Positions 45,431-55,082 of a stretch of DNA of 64,000 nucleotides are shown here, one piece after another. The stretch is from positions 91,464-155,463 of the forward strand of contig CAMCOS010000002.1 of assembly GCA_945876565.1 (NCBI GenBank), in the 5' to 3' direction. The stretch is from Lautropia mirabilis. Lineage in GTDB: Bacteria; Pseudomonadota; Gammaproteobacteria; Burkholderiales; Burkholderiaceae_B. Each line of letters opens with the position of its first letter. The stretch's first letter is position 1. Under the pieces are notes generated by a model. The model was not told the origin of the DNA, made no database searches, and saw only the letters and a program-made list of their open reading frames with translations. The translations under genes and the position numbers were made by a program.

Positions 45431-46204
45431 TCAAACAGAGCGACCGCGAAGCCGAGCTGCCGCGCGTTTTTCGACCAATGACTCACGTTTTAAAAGTGCG
45501 CTAACTGTTTCATTGACTGGCGCATCTTGCAGCTCTGATGGTGAGCCCCATTGCACTAGCTCGCCCTCGTTCATCACACCGATTTGGTCACCAAGCGCAA
45601 ACGCCTCGTCGTGATTGTGCGTCACCAAAAGTGCCGTGTGGCCGGTGTTCTTCAAAATATCACGCAACTCGAATGCCAAACGCTCCCGAGTATCCACGTC
45701 AAGATTGGAAAATGGCTCATCAAGCAATAACAAGGAGGGCTCAGGTGCCAGGGAGCGTGCGAGTGCGACGCGCTGTTGTTGTCCACCAGACAGTTCGTGC
45801 GGATAACGTGTTTGATGCCCGGCCAAACCAACCAGATCCAGTAACTCAGTCACGCGCTGCCTGCGTTTTTCTGTAGAAAGCTGCCGCAACCCAAAACTCA
45901 CATTGTCTTGAACATTCAGGTGCGGGAAGAGGGCGTAGTCCTGAAACATCATGCCCATGTGTCTCTTTTCGGCGGGGACAATATTTTTTGGTGTTGACAG
46001 AACTTCGCCATTCAGTGCAATCGTGCCACTTTGCAATGGCTCAAACCCCGCAACTGCACGCAACACCGTGGTCTTACCGCACCCGGACGGACCGAGCAGA
46101 CAGCCAATGTCGCCATCATTGAGTTTGAGTGAAACGTCCTTGGCAGCGGTTGCCCAGCCCTGAGGGCCAGGATACCCCACGGTGATACGGTCAATTTCCA
46201 GCAT
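45431..46204 (-). CDS. fbpC: Iron(III) ABC transporter ATPase FbpC
   Basis: A 257-residue ATPase of the Fe3+/sulfate/spermidine group. Walker A is GPSGCGKTT, the Q-loop MMFQDYALFPHLNV, signature LSGGQQQRVALARSL and Walker B LLLLDEPFSNLD. It is shorter than many FbpC proteins because the C-terminal regulatory domain is nearly absent. It starts five bases after the permease stop and is the third gene of the unit. The iron assignment rests on its partners. Confidence 0.92.
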   Translation of the reverse strand: MLEIDRITVGYPGPQGWATAAKDVSLKLNDGDIGCLLGPSGCGKTTVLRAVAGFEPLQSGTIALNGEVLSTPKNIVPAEKRHMGMMFQDYALFPHLNVQDNVSFGLRQLSTEKRRQRVTELLDLVGLAGHQTRYPHELSGGQQQRVALARSLAPEPSLLLLDEPFSNLDVDTRERLAFELRDILKNTGHTALLVTHNHDEAFALGDQIGVMNEGELVQWGSPSELQDAPVNETVSALLKRESLVEKRAAARLRGRSV

Positions 46205-46209
46205 TCGAC

Positions 46210-47892
46210 TTAACAAGACAACAAGGGTTTGGATTGTGTACGAGCCAGAAGAATAACCGGTATCAAGCCAACCAGTACGATCAATAGCGCTGCAATAGCG
46301 CCTTCCTCATAAGTGCCACGGGCGGCTTCTGCATATAGCCAAGTTGCCAGTGTGTCGAAATTCATGGGTCGCAACAGCAGTGTGGCTGGTAGTTCTTTCA
46401 TGGTGTCCACAAATACCAGTAAGGCGGCAGAGGCGATTGCAGGTCGCAACAAAGGCAAATGAATGCGCTTAAGCGTCGCCGCCGGGCCATGGCCTAATAG
46501 CCTTGATGCTTGCTCCACTGAGGGCGGGATGCGAGACAAGCCCGACTCAATGGAACCCACTGATATGGCGAGAAAGCGAATGGTGTAAGCCACCAGCAAC
46601 CCAGCTGTCGACCCCATCAGCAACAGTTGGGTTAATTCAAAACCTGCCAATCGAGCGATGACATCGAAGAAATCATCAACTAACAGCAATGGACCAAGCA
46701 ATCCGATGGCCAGCACGGTACCCGGTACGGCGTAGCCCAAGCTAGCGCCCTTGGCCACCCATTGGGTGAGTGTGGTGCGATGTGCACTATCCCGCACACG
46801 ACGTGTGCTCCAGGCAACAACCAACCCCAGAACCAGCGTCAACAGCGTGGCAGCAACTGACACACTGAGCGTATTCCATGCAGATTGAATCAACTGCGTA
46901 GAAACGCCACCGAAGGCGTCAAATCGTTCATATGCCTCAAACCCGAGGTAAGTTGCCGGCAATACAAAGCCAATAACCACCGGTATCCAGCCAAGGATAA
47001 TGGCTAGTGCTTTGTGCCAGCCAGTTAGCCGGGTCAGGCTCATGGGTCGCATACGCTGAAGGGTGGCATAGCGCTGGCGTTGGCGAGCATGGCGCTCTAA
47101 CTGAATCAAAAACACAACGATCAGCAACATCGACAAGGCGATCTGTGCAGCGCCAGCGAGATCGCTGCGCGTGACCCACGTGGTGTAGACCGCCACGGTC
47201 ATCGTTTGTACACCTAGAAACTCGGACGCACCGATATCGTTCAGTGTTTCGAGTAGCGCCAGGCTCAGTCCAACGGCAATGGCCGGGCGCGCCAATGGCA
47301 ATGCGACTCGGGTCAGCACGCCGTAGGGCTTTTCACCGAGGATTCGAGCAGCCTCGATCATCCCAGCGGCCTGAGTTAAAAACATCAAACGGGTGCTCAG
47401 ATAAACGTAGGGGTAGAGCACAAAGCCCAGCAGAAAAATTGCGCCAGGCAAGTTTCGGATATCGGGTAAGCGGAAATCTCTTGGGGACTCTATACCGAGC
47501 CACTCACGCATGGTGGTCTGAATCGGACCGATCGGATGCCACAAGTCCAGGTAAGCGAATGCGATGATGTAGGTTGGCACCGCAAGAGGTAGCAAAAGAG
47601 CCCAGTTCAGTGTTTTGCGGGTGGGGAAGTCGTAGGCGCTTACCAGCCAGGCAGCTCCTGTCCCCAAACAGGCCACCAGCACACCCACCCCGGCCAACAG
47701 GCGTAGCGTGTTAGAAGCCGCGGACAAAATAACGCTATTAGCGAGGTGACTCCAATGGGAGAAGCTACCCGACAAAGCATGAATCGCCAATGAAATCAGA
47801 GGCGCTAAAACCGCCAGTACGATCAATAACGTACCGGCGGTCCAGAAGCCACTGCCTTGAATATGGCGATGAATACGGGCGCTAGCTAGCAA
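46210..47892 (-). CDS. fbpB: Iron(III) ABC transporter permease FbpB
   Basis: A 560-residue fused permease with two MetI-like halves and about twelve membrane segments, as in FbpB/SfuB. Each half carries an EAA-type loop: EAARILGEKPYGVLTRVALPLARPAI in the first and VEQASRLLGHGPAATLKRIHLPLLRPAI in the second (shortened variants of the EAA consensus that docks on FbpC). It follows fbpA by 21 bases on the same strand. Confidence 0.93.
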   Translation of the reverse strand: MLASARIHRHIQGSGFWTAGTLLIVLAVLAPLISLAIHALSGSFSHWSHLANSVILSAASNTLRLLAGVGVLVACLGTGAAWLVSAYDFPTRKTLNWALLLPLAVPTYIIAFAYLDLWHPIGPIQTTMREWLGIESPRDFRLPDIRNLPGAIFLLGFVLYPYVYLSTRLMFLTQAAGMIEAARILGEKPYGVLTRVALPLARPAIAVGLSLALLETLNDIGASEFLGVQTMTVAVYTTWVTRSDLAGAAQIALSMLLIVVFLIQLERHARQRQRYATLQRMRPMSLTRLTGWHKALAIILGWIPVVIGFVLPATYLGFEAYERFDAFGGVSTQLIQSAWNTLSVSVAATLLTLVLGLVVAWSTRRVRDSAHRTTLTQWVAKGASLGYAVPGTVLAIGLLGPLLLVDDFFDVIARLAGFELTQLLLMGSTAGLLVAYTIRFLAISVGSIESGLSRIPPSVEQASRLLGHGPAATLKRIHLPLLRPAIASAALLVFVDTMKELPATLLLRPMNFDTLATWLYAEAARGTYEEGAIAALLIVLVGLIPVILLARTQSKPLLSC

Positions 47893-47913
47893 GCCGCCAA
47901 TCTCCTGTCTTCT

Positions 47914-48960
47914 CTAGTCATTGAATTTAACTTTGTCGACCAGTTCACTGGCTTGCTTGCGATACTTGGCAACATCAGCGATCGGCAACGGGTCTACATT
48001 CATCGGACCAAACGCTTCGACTATCTCGCTGACCTGCACACCGAACTTAACGGGAAACTCGAAATTGGCGTCTGCATACATGCTTTGCGCCTTGTCTGAC
48101 ACGAGGTACTCCATTAACTTGGCCGCATTGTCACGATTGGGCGAGGATTTAGCGACGGCTGCACCTGAGATGTTGACAAAGGTGCCACCGGTTTTCTCGA
48201 AAGTTGGCCTCACGACTCGAATCGCCTCAGCCCATTTGCGGTTGTCGCTGCCAGGCTCAGCACTCAACATCCCACCGACGTAATACGCATTGGCCAAGCC
48301 AATGTCACAAATACCGCCAAGAATGTCACGGGCAACATCTCGATCCCCGCCCGTGGGTTTGCGCCCGAGGTTGGCTTTCACGTCCCGCAGCCATTTCTCC
48401 GTTGCTTGTTCACCATTATGGGCAATCATGGAAGCAATTAATGCGGTGTTGTAGGGGTGCTGGCCTGATCGTATGCAAATCTTGCCTTTCCATTTTGGGT
48501 CGGCCATTTGTTCATAGGTAATTGCTTCGATATCGAGGTCCTTGTCGACATAGGCCACTCGGTCACGTAGTGACAGGGAGTACCAATGACCATCGGCACC
48601 ACGCAAATTTGCCGGGATAGCGGCATTAAGCACATCGGATTGAAGCGGTTGAGTCACGCCTTGTTCAACCAGATCGATCAGGTTACCGATGTCGACCGTC
48701 ATCAGAACATCTGCCGGGGATTTCACACCTTCGGCCTTGACGCGTTCTATCAAGCCGTCTTTCACAAAAACCGTATTGACCTTCACGCCAGTATCGGTGG
48801 TAAAAGACTCAAGTATGGGCAAAATAAGCTTGGGTTCGCGAGTGGTGTACAAATTGACCTCGCCCTGAGCCAAGACTGGTGTCGTCACCGTCAATCCCAA
48901 TGCAAGCCCCAAAACAGCCTTGCGACCAACACTGAGGAAGTACGACAGGCCATCCAGCAT
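47914..48960 (-). CDS. fbpA: Periplasmic iron(III)-binding protein FbpA/FutA-like
   Basis: A 348-residue substrate-binding protein. A signal peptide (GRKAVLGLALGLTVTTPVLAQ) is cleaved near residue 32. The mature part begins GEVNLYTTREPKLILPILESF and contains LANAYYVGGML, where the paired tyrosines probably bind Fe3+, as in FutA/FbpA. AAGGAGA lies just before the ATG. An upstream Fur-like palindrome suggests iron regulation of all three genes. Confidence 0.92.
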   Translation of the reverse strand: MLDGLSYFLSVGRKAVLGLALGLTVTTPVLAQGEVNLYTTREPKLILPILESFTTDTGVKVNTVFVKDGLIERVKAEGVKSPADVLMTVDIGNLIDLVEQGVTQPLQSDVLNAAIPANLRGADGHWYSLSLRDRVAYVDKDLDIEAITYEQMADPKWKGKICIRSGQHPYNTALIASMIAHNGEQATEKWLRDVKANLGRKPTGGDRDVARDILGGICDIGLANAYYVGGMLSAEPGSDNRKWAEAIRVVRPTFEKTGGTFVNISGAAVAKSSPNRDNAAKLMEYLVSDKAQSMYADANFEFPVKFGVQVSEIVEAFGPMNVDPLPIADVAKYRKQASELVDKVKFND

Positions 48961-49002
48961 AGTTTTCTCCTTATCAGGTGTAAAGATAACATAAATCGTA
49001 AT

Positions 49003-49021
49003 ACGAATAATTCTCAATATA
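49003..49021 (-). promoter_or_regulatory. Fur-box-like palindrome upstream of fbpA
   Basis: On the minus strand TATTGAGAATTATTCGTAT contains GAGAAT-T-ATTCGT, a near-perfect 6-1-6 inverted repeat as in Fur boxes. It is about 45 bases before the fbpA start in a strongly AT-rich stretch. The match to the 19-base consensus is partial. Confidence 0.5.
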
Positions 49022-49239
49022 ACAGAATATTTCCTGAATGCAAATCACTATCAGTTAAACTTTTTATTCGTCAAATGCTTGCAATCTCCGATTCGGAGAT
49101 GTCTGACAGGCACTGTCGTGCTGTCTTCGCCATGGGCAGACGCTATCGGATTACTCTTCTTTATGCAAAACACACAATTGATTAAAATTTTGTGATCGGT
49201 ACACTGTTGAGCCGGCATACAAGCGACAAAGGACAAGTC

Positions 49240-49626
49240 ATGAGCAAGCAAATTATTCACACGGACAATGCACCTGCAGCAGTGGGGCCTTATTCTCAGG
49301 CGGTTGCTACATCGGCAGCAAAAATCGTCTTTCTGTCTGGTCAGATCGGCTTGGTGCCAGCGACAGGGGAGCTTGTGACCACCTCATTTGAAGACCAAGT
49401 CAAACAAGCGTTCGCGAATATGGCAGCAGTCATCGAGGCATCGGGCACAAACTTAAATAGCATTGTGAAGATAACGCTTTACCTAACTGATTTAAATCAT
49501 TTTTCTGTTGTCAATGAGATCATGGCATCGATTATGCCGCAGCCGTTTCCAGCTCGTTCGACCATTGGTGTTGCCAGTCTGCCAAAGGGGGCCTCATTTG
49601 AGGTCGAAGCAATCCTCGCCCTCTAA
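49240..49626 (+). CDS. ridA: RidA-family reactive intermediate deaminase
   Basis: A 128-residue housekeeping RidA. It hydrolyses 2-aminoacrylate and related enamines/imines that leak from PLP enzymes. TDNAPAAVGPYSQAV, VFLSGQIGLVPATGEL, ANMAAVIEASG and the catalytic arginine in PARSTIGVASLPKGASFEVEAI are all standard. AAAGGA precedes the ATG. The recG start lies inside its last 29 bases. A different, longer Rid protein is at 35215-35682. Confidence 0.95.
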   Translation: MSKQIIHTDNAPAAVGPYSQAVATSAAKIVFLSGQIGLVPATGELVTTSFEDQVKQAFANMAAVIEASGTNLNSIVKITLYLTDLNHFSVVNEIMASIMPQPFPARSTIGVASLPKGASFEVEAILAL

Positions 49627-51643
49627 GCGGCGCGATGCGACCACGCTGCTCGAGCGGCTTGGTCTGACCACGCCGCTCGATTTTCTACTGCATCTGCCGA
49701 TTCGTTACGAGGACGAAACGCGCCTGCAGTCCATCTCATCCGCGAGTCCAGGCCAATACTTGCAGGCTGAGGGAACCGTGCTTTCGGTCGAATTGACTTA
49801 TCGACCACGAAAGTATCTAACGGCGCAGTTCACCGACGAATCGGGTCTGATCCAGCTTCGTTGGTTAAATTTCTACCCCAGCCAAGTTCAGCAGATGCAG
49901 GCAGGCAAGCGCTGGCGTATCCGAGGTGAGGTCAGGGCGGGGTTCCAGGGCTTGGAGATAGTGCATCCCAAGGTAAGCAGCCCGTCGCAGCCACTGCCGA
50001 ATTCGTTAACACCTGTATACCCAACCACTGAGGGGCTTTCTCAGAAAGTGATACGGCAACGTATTGAGGCCGCCTTACAGGCGGTCGATCAAAGTGACAC
50101 CTTGCCTGAATCCATCACCAAGACGTTTGGGCTCATTGCCTTTGAGGAGGCTCTCCAGGTGCTGCATCGTCCAGCACCTGGAGCGGATCTGGAAAGTCTC
50201 GAAGACCATACCCATCCAGCTTGGGTTCGGGTGAAGTTCGATGAACTATTGGCTCAGCAGCTCAGCCTTGCCAATGCTCGCGAACAACGTCGACAGTTCC
50301 GAGCCACGCCATTGCCGCGACCGCTTGATAGAACCAGTCTATCGGATGTTCTACTCAAACATTTACCATTTGCGCTAACGGCGGCCCAGCTTCGCGTGCT
50401 AGCTGAAATTCATGCTGATATGGCGCAAAACTATCCGATGCATCGCCTGCTTCAAGGTGATGTAGGCAGCGGCAAGACCGTGGTAGCTGCCCTGGCAGCC
50501 ATGCGTGCGATTGATCATGGCAAGCAGGCAGCGGTCATGGCACCAACCGAAATATTGGCCGAGCAGCATTACTTGAAACTCGCGCCTTGGGCTCAGGCAC
50601 TTGGGTTGCGCTGCGTATGGCTTGCCGCTGGTTTGCCAGTACGTTCAAAGCGTCAAGCACTGGCCGAAATTGCCTCAGGCCACGCGCATCTGGTGGTCGG
50701 CACACATGCGTTGATCCAAACAGGTGTTGAGTTTCATGACTTGGGGCTTGCCATCGTAGATGAGCAACACCGATTTGGTGTGTCACAGCGATTGGCTTTA
50801 GGAGAAAAATCACAGGCAGGACTGCCTCATCAACTGACCATGAGCGCGACACCCATTCCAAGATCGTTGGCGATGACTTTTTTTGCGGATTTGGATGTGT
50901 CAGTGATTGATGAGCGACCACCCGGACGACTGCCCGTCAAAACCAAGCTAGTTAGTGCCAGCCGTCGTGCCGAGGTGATTCAGGGCGTGCGCGAATCAAT
51001 CGAGCAGGGCGGTCAAGTCTATTGGGTATGTCCTTTGGTGGAAGAAAGCGAAGCGCTTGAATTGCAAACAGCAGTCGATACGCATGAAATGCTTACCCAA
51101 GAGTTGCCTGGCTTGACCGTTGGCCTGGTTCACGGACGATTAAATGCAAGCGACAAAGCGCAGGTCATGCAGCGATTTAAGTCTGGAGAAATATCTGTAT
51201 TAGTGGCCACAACCGTGATTGAAGTGGGCGTTGATGTGCCCAATGCCAGTCAGATGGTCGTCGAGCATGCTGAACGCTTTGGCTTGGCGCAACTGCACCA
51301 GTTACGTGGGCGGGTAGGTCGCGGCAGCCGACAATCGGTGTGTGTGTTGATGTACGAGCCACCCCTGTCAGCTGACGCAAAATACCGGCTGCGTGCACTA
51401 TATGAAACAGCTGACGGGTTTGAAATCGCTCGGCGGGACTTGCAGCTGCGGGGGCCAGGCGAATTTCTTGGCGCACGCCAATCTGGCTTATCCTTGCTGC
51501 GGTTTGCGGATTTTGAGGCAGACGCCCATTGGGTAGCTCGAGCCAAGGAAGTTGCCAAAGAGTTGCGTCAGGCGCACCCAGACATTGCGCAGCGTCATGT
51601 AGATCGATGGATGCAAGGCCGTGAAATCTACCTGAACGGTTAG
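49598..51643 (+). CDS. recG: ATP-dependent DNA helicase RecG
   Basis: A 681-residue branched-DNA helicase that remodels stalled forks and R-loops. The N-terminal wedge domain (FLLHLPIRYEDET ... IRGEVRAGFQGLEIVHP) is followed by helicase motifs: LLQGDVGSGKTVVAALAAM, MAPTEILAEQHY, IVDEQHRFGVSQR, MSATPIPRSLAMT, then LVATTVIEVGVDVPNA and HQLRGRVGRG. I start at a TTG with AAAGGGGG upstream, overlapping ridA by 29 bases; no in-frame ATG gives a better fit. oxyR follows after 68 bases. Confidence 0.93.
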   Translation: MRSKQSSPSKRRDATTLLERLGLTTPLDFLLHLPIRYEDETRLQSISSASPGQYLQAEGTVLSVELTYRPRKYLTAQFTDESGLIQLRWLNFYPSQVQQMQAGKRWRIRGEVRAGFQGLEIVHPKVSSPSQPLPNSLTPVYPTTEGLSQKVIRQRIEAALQAVDQSDTLPESITKTFGLIAFEEALQVLHRPAPGADLESLEDHTHPAWVRVKFDELLAQQLSLANAREQRRQFRATPLPRPLDRTSLSDVLLKHLPFALTAAQLRVLAEIHADMAQNYPMHRLLQGDVGSGKTVVAALAAMRAIDHGKQAAVMAPTEILAEQHYLKLAPWAQALGLRCVWLAAGLPVRSKRQALAEIASGHAHLVVGTHALIQTGVEFHDLGLAIVDEQHRFGVSQRLALGEKSQAGLPHQLTMSATPIPRSLAMTFFADLDVSVIDERPPGRLPVKTKLVSASRRAEVIQGVRESIEQGGQVYWVCPLVEESEALELQTAVDTHEMLTQELPGLTVGLVHGRLNASDKAQVMQRFKSGEISVLVATTVIEVGVDVPNASQMVVEHAERFGLAQLHQLRGRVGRGSRQSVCVLMYEPPLSADAKYRLRALYETADGFEIARRDLQLRGPGEFLGARQSGLSLLRFADFEADAHWVARAKEVAKELRQAHPDIAQRHVDRWMQGREIYLNG

Positions 51644-51711
51644 TATGGTGGCAGGACGATATCCAAGTTCAGACAAATTCTATTTGCAACTTTTAGGTAC
51701 AGAAACCAGAC

Positions 51712-52668
51712 ATGACACTGACAGAGCTGAAGTACATCGTGGCAGTCGCCCGAGAGCGACACTTTGGGCGTGCGGCTGAAGCTTGCTTTGTCAGCCAGCC
51801 CACGCTGTCGGTTGCCATACGCAAGCTCGAGGACGAGCTTGGTGTCATCATTTTTGAACGTGGTGGTTCAGAGATCGGTGTCACGCCAGTAGGCGAGCGC
51901 GTAATCGCCCAGGCTCACAAAGTGTTGCAGGAGAGTGCGGCAATCAAGGAAATAGCGCGTATGGGACATGACCCGCTCGCGGGCCCTTTGCGCGTTGGTG
52001 TGATCTACACGATTGGTCCCTACTTGTTACCACGCTTGATACCGACTCAAATTGAGCGGACACCGCAAATGCCGTTGATCTTGCAAGAGAACTTCACCGC
52101 CAAATTGGTTGAGCTCTTAAGGCAGGGCGAAATCGACTGCTCGATCATGGCGTTGCCGTTACCAGACTCAGGATTGAGCATGGTGGCACTTTATGACGAG
52201 CCCTTCATGGTCGCCATGCCGGCCAATCATGCGTGGACCAGGCGCGCCGAGATCGATGCTGAGGATTTGAAACAAGAAAATATGCTGCTCTTGGGCTCTG
52301 GGCATTGCTTTAGAGACCACGTTTTGAGTGTTTGCCCTGAGCTGTCAAGGTATTCCGACGCATCAGAAGGCATACAACGCACATTTGAGGGGTCCTCGCT
52401 TGAAACCATCCGACACATGGTTGCAGCAGGTATTGGTCTAACCGTGATGCCGGTCACCTCGCTCATGGGTAATGAACATCCGGAGTCGCGTTTACTCAAA
52501 TACGTTCCGTTTAAGGCACCAGCGCCAGAGCGGCGGGTCGTGCTGGCCTGGCGCAAAAGTTTTCCGCGCATGACCGCGATTAAGGCACTGGCGCAAGCCA
52601 TTCAAGCCACTCGACTGCCTGGCGTTCGCATGCTTGAGCTTGATGCGGGCTCATTAGACGAGCAATAA
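51712..52668 (+). CDS. oxyR: Hydrogen peroxide sensor regulator OxyR
   Basis: A 318-residue LysR-type regulator. The helix-turn-helix is LKYIVAVARERHFGRAAEAC with FVSQPTLSVAIRKLEDELG. The redox pair C199 and C208 is in GSGHCFRDHVLSVCPELS, at exactly the same residue numbers as in E. coli OxyR, so peroxide sensing by disulphide formation is expected. The dps gene, a classic OxyR target, lies 52 bases downstream on the same strand. Confidence 0.96.
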   Translation: MTLTELKYIVAVARERHFGRAAEACFVSQPTLSVAIRKLEDELGVIIFERGGSEIGVTPVGERVIAQAHKVLQESAAIKEIARMGHDPLAGPLRVGVIYTIGPYLLPRLIPTQIERTPQMPLILQENFTAKLVELLRQGEIDCSIMALPLPDSGLSMVALYDEPFMVAMPANHAWTRRAEIDAEDLKQENMLLLGSGHCFRDHVLSVCPELSRYSDASEGIQRTFEGSSLETIRHMVAAGIGLTVMPVTSLMGNEHPESRLLKYVPFKAPAPERRVVLAWRKSFPRMTAIKALAQAIQATRLPGVRMLELDAGSLDEQ

Positions 52669-52720
52669 GCGCGGTGGTATTCTGAAATCGTCGTGACTGG
52701 CACTAACCAACGGAAGCCTC

Positions 52721-53221
52721 ATGCCCAAGAAAACATCCAACCCATCCAAAGCACCACCGATTAATATTGGCATTACTGCGAAGGACCGTGAGACCGTTGC
52801 TGGTGAGCTATCCAAAATGCTGGCTGACTCTTACACGCTCTACATGATGACGCACAACTTCCACTGGAACGAGAAAGGGTCAATGTTTAATACACTGCAT
52901 GCCATGTTCATGACGCAATACACCGAACAGTGGAATGCACTTGACAACATTGCTGAGCGCATTCGTGCACTGGGTCATTATGCGCCGGGCACCTACGTCG
53001 AATACGCAAAGCTTTCTTCAATGAAAGAGCCAAAAGCGGTACCTGAGGCGACCGACATGATTCGCTTATTGGTTCAAGGCAACGAGGCTGTCGCTAAAAC
53101 TGCCTGTGCGACATTGAGCCAGGCCAATCAGGCCAACGATCAGCCGAGCGCTGATTTGCTCACACAACGCCTTGACATCCATGAGAAGAATGCTTGGATG
53201 TTGCGCAGTCTGCTGCAATAA
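52721..53221 (+). CDS. dps: DNA-protecting ferritin-like protein Dps
   Basis: A 166-residue Dps that oxidises Fe(II) with hydrogen peroxide and stores iron in a dodecameric shell. Inter-subunit ferroxidase residues are visible: H48 in THNFHWN, H60, D75 and E79 in WNALDNIAERIRALG. The lysine-rich N-terminus (PKKTSNPSK) could bind DNA. No separate OxyR box was recognised in the short gap after oxyR. ubiA starts three bases after its stop. Confidence 0.94.
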   Translation: MPKKTSNPSKAPPINIGITAKDRETVAGELSKMLADSYTLYMMTHNFHWNEKGSMFNTLHAMFMTQYTEQWNALDNIAERIRALGHYAPGTYVEYAKLSSMKEPKAVPEATDMIRLLVQGNEAVAKTACATLSQANQANDQPSADLLTQRLDIHEKNAWMLRSLLQ

Positions 53222-53224
53222 GTC

Positions 53225-54094
53225 GTGGCTTTGGCAGTCATAGACCGCCTGGGCTTATACGCTCGGCTGGTGCGTTTGGATAAGCCCATCGGCACATTAC
53301 TGTTGCTGTGGCCAACTTTGTGGGCTTTGTGGGCAGCCGGGCAGGGCAGGCCTTCACTATCCGTTTTACTGATCTTCGTAGCGGGTACGTTTCTCATGCG
53401 TGCTGCTGGCTGCGCCATCAACGATTATTTTGATCGAGATTTTGACCGACATGTGGCACGTACCCAGTCCCGCGTATTAACCACGGGTCTCATTAAACCC
53501 AAAGAGGCGTTGCTGGTGGCGGCTTTCTTGGCGCTACTGGCATTCTTTTTAGTGTTAATGCTCAACGCAATGACCATAAAACTTTCGTTTATAGCGCTCG
53601 TATTGGCGGCAACCTACCCACTGATGAAGCGCCTTTTTGGTGTGCCACAAGCCTACCTTGGTATCGCATTTGGTTTCGGGATCCCCATGGCCTTTGCCGC
53701 GATCACCAATTCCGTGCCGCTGGTGGCTTGGGTGTTTTTGTTGGCCAATATTTGTTGGACCGTGGCCTACGACACAGAGTACGCGATGGTTGACCGCGAC
53801 GATGACATCAAACTTGGGCTAAAAACGGCGGCGATCACCTTTGGGCGCTACGACATACTGGCCATTGGCATTTGCTACTTGTCCGCGATTGCTTTACTTG
53901 GCTATGCCGGACTGTTAATGGGTTGGGGCGCACCTTACTTTGCTGGCCTGCTGGTTGCGCTTGGGCTGGCCATGGTTCATCTGAGCTGGATTCGATCACG
54001 AGATCGGGCTGCCTGCTTCAGGGCCTTTAGGCACAACAACTGGTTCGGCGCAGCCGTATTTGTGGGGATCGTGGCTCAATACTCGTTCAGTTGA
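53225..54094 (+). CDS. ubiA: 4-hydroxybenzoate polyprenyltransferase UbiA
   Basis: A 289-residue membrane prenyltransferase that attaches the polyprenyl tail to 4-hydroxybenzoate in ubiquinone synthesis. The first Mg-diphosphate motif is CAINDYFDRDFDRHVART (about 63-80), the second is YDTEYAMVDRDDDIKLGLKT. About eight to nine membrane segments. The start is GTG, directly after dps. It uses the product of UbiC, encoded at 20882-21472 on the other strand. Confidence 0.95.
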   Translation: MALAVIDRLGLYARLVRLDKPIGTLLLLWPTLWALWAAGQGRPSLSVLLIFVAGTFLMRAAGCAINDYFDRDFDRHVARTQSRVLTTGLIKPKEALLVAAFLALLAFFLVLMLNAMTIKLSFIALVLAATYPLMKRLFGVPQAYLGIAFGFGIPMAFAAITNSVPLVAWVFLLANICWTVAYDTEYAMVDRDDDIKLGLKTAAITFGRYDILAIGICYLSAIALLGYAGLLMGWGAPYFAGLLVALGLAMVHLSWIRSRDRAACFRAFRHNNWFGAAVFVGIVAQYSFS

Positions 54095-54128
54095 CGTCAC
54101 TGAAAAATTCTTGTTCTTAACTCGTTCG

Positions 54129-54163
54129 ACTAGCTGCCACGAAGCTAGTTCAAAGCGTACACT
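54129..54163 (+). promoter_or_regulatory. Hairpin and candidate promoter before proC
   Basis: ACTAGCT and AGCTAGT form a 7-bp hairpin (54129-54149) without a T-run. CTGCCA (54134-54139) and TACACT (54158-54163), 18 bases apart, look like a sigma-70 promoter overlapping it. TACACT ends eight bases before the proC ATG, so the message would have almost no leader. Confidence 0.35.
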
Positions 54164-54171
54164 TTGCGACT

Positions 54172-55020
54172 ATGACTACACATATCGACATTGCATTTCT
54201 GGGCGGCGGCAACATGGCAGGCGCGCTCATTGAGGGGCTGCTAAAACGCGGTGTGCCCCCCGGCCACTTGCACGTTGTTGACATTAACGGCGACACCCGA
54301 GCTCGCTGGCGCGCCCGTGGACTATCGGTGTCTGCCGAACCAGATGAACTACTTTCGCGCTATCACGTATGGGTCCTGGCCGTTAAGCCCCAACAGTTGG
54401 CTGATGTGGTTAAACAGGCCAAGCCACACTTGGCGCAAGAGACTGTGGTGCTAAGTATCGCAGCCGGCATATCGTTGCTGTCGCTCTCACACTGGCTGGG
54501 AACGCCACTTAAACCTTGGCCATTCGTGGTTCGCGCCATGCCCAATACACCCGCTTTGGTTGAAAAAGGGATGACTGGCCTTGCTGCTGGGTCGGCACTG
54601 GACATGGAGCATCGACAACAGGTGCAAAATATTTTGTCGGCCGTTGGAGATGTCGTTTGGGTTCAATCGGATGACATGATCGATGTGGTTACCGCCGTGT
54701 CAGGTAGCGGCCCGGCCTATGTATTTCGGTTTATCGAAGCCATGATGACAGCGGCCAAGGATTTGGGGCTTGATGATGTTCAGGCCAAACAATTGACCCT
54801 GGCAACCCTGGCAGGTGCAACTGAACTGGCTGCACAATCTGTCGAGCCAATATCAACCCTCAGAGAACGCGTCACATCCAAGGGTGGAACAACACAAGCC
54901 GCCCTGACGGTCATGGAGCAGGGGGAGTTTGGCCCGACACTGGAGCGCGCCATGAAGGCAGCCTATGAAAGGGCGGGGCAGCTGTCGCGCGAGTTTGGCG
55001 CACAAGATTCTGAGGTTTGA
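54172..55020 (+). CDS. proC: Pyrroline-5-carboxylate reductase
   Basis: A 282-residue enzyme for the last step of proline synthesis. The NAD(P)H loop is AFLGGGNMAGALIEGLL, and the family core VRAMPNTPALVEKGMTGLA, VTAVSGSGPAYVFRFIEAM and TSKGGTTQAALTVMEQG is intact. The usual length is about 270. It stands between ubiA and the tartrate-dehydrogenase-like gene, 62 bases before the latter. Confidence 0.96.
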   Translation: MTTHIDIAFLGGGNMAGALIEGLLKRGVPPGHLHVVDINGDTRARWRARGLSVSAEPDELLSRYHVWVLAVKPQQLADVVKQAKPHLAQETVVLSIAAGISLLSLSHWLGTPLKPWPFVVRAMPNTPALVEKGMTGLAAGSALDMEHRQQVQNILSAVGDVVWVQSDDMIDVVTAVSGSGPAYVFRFIEAMMTAAKDLGLDDVQAKQLTLATLAGATELAAQSVEPISTLRERVTSKGGTTQAALTVMEQGEFGPTLERAMKAAYERAGQLSREFGAQDSEV

Positions 55021-55082
55021 TCAGCACTGAATAACGAGCAACCAAGGGTGTGCAAACACCTGCACTGAAACAAGGGAAAGTA

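Noticed and set aside
48586..49185. Open frame of 199 codons on the plus strand opposite fbpA
   Set aside because: It lies antisense to the well-supported fbpA signal peptide and N-terminal domain, begins without a ribosome-binding site and its product has no recognisable fold.
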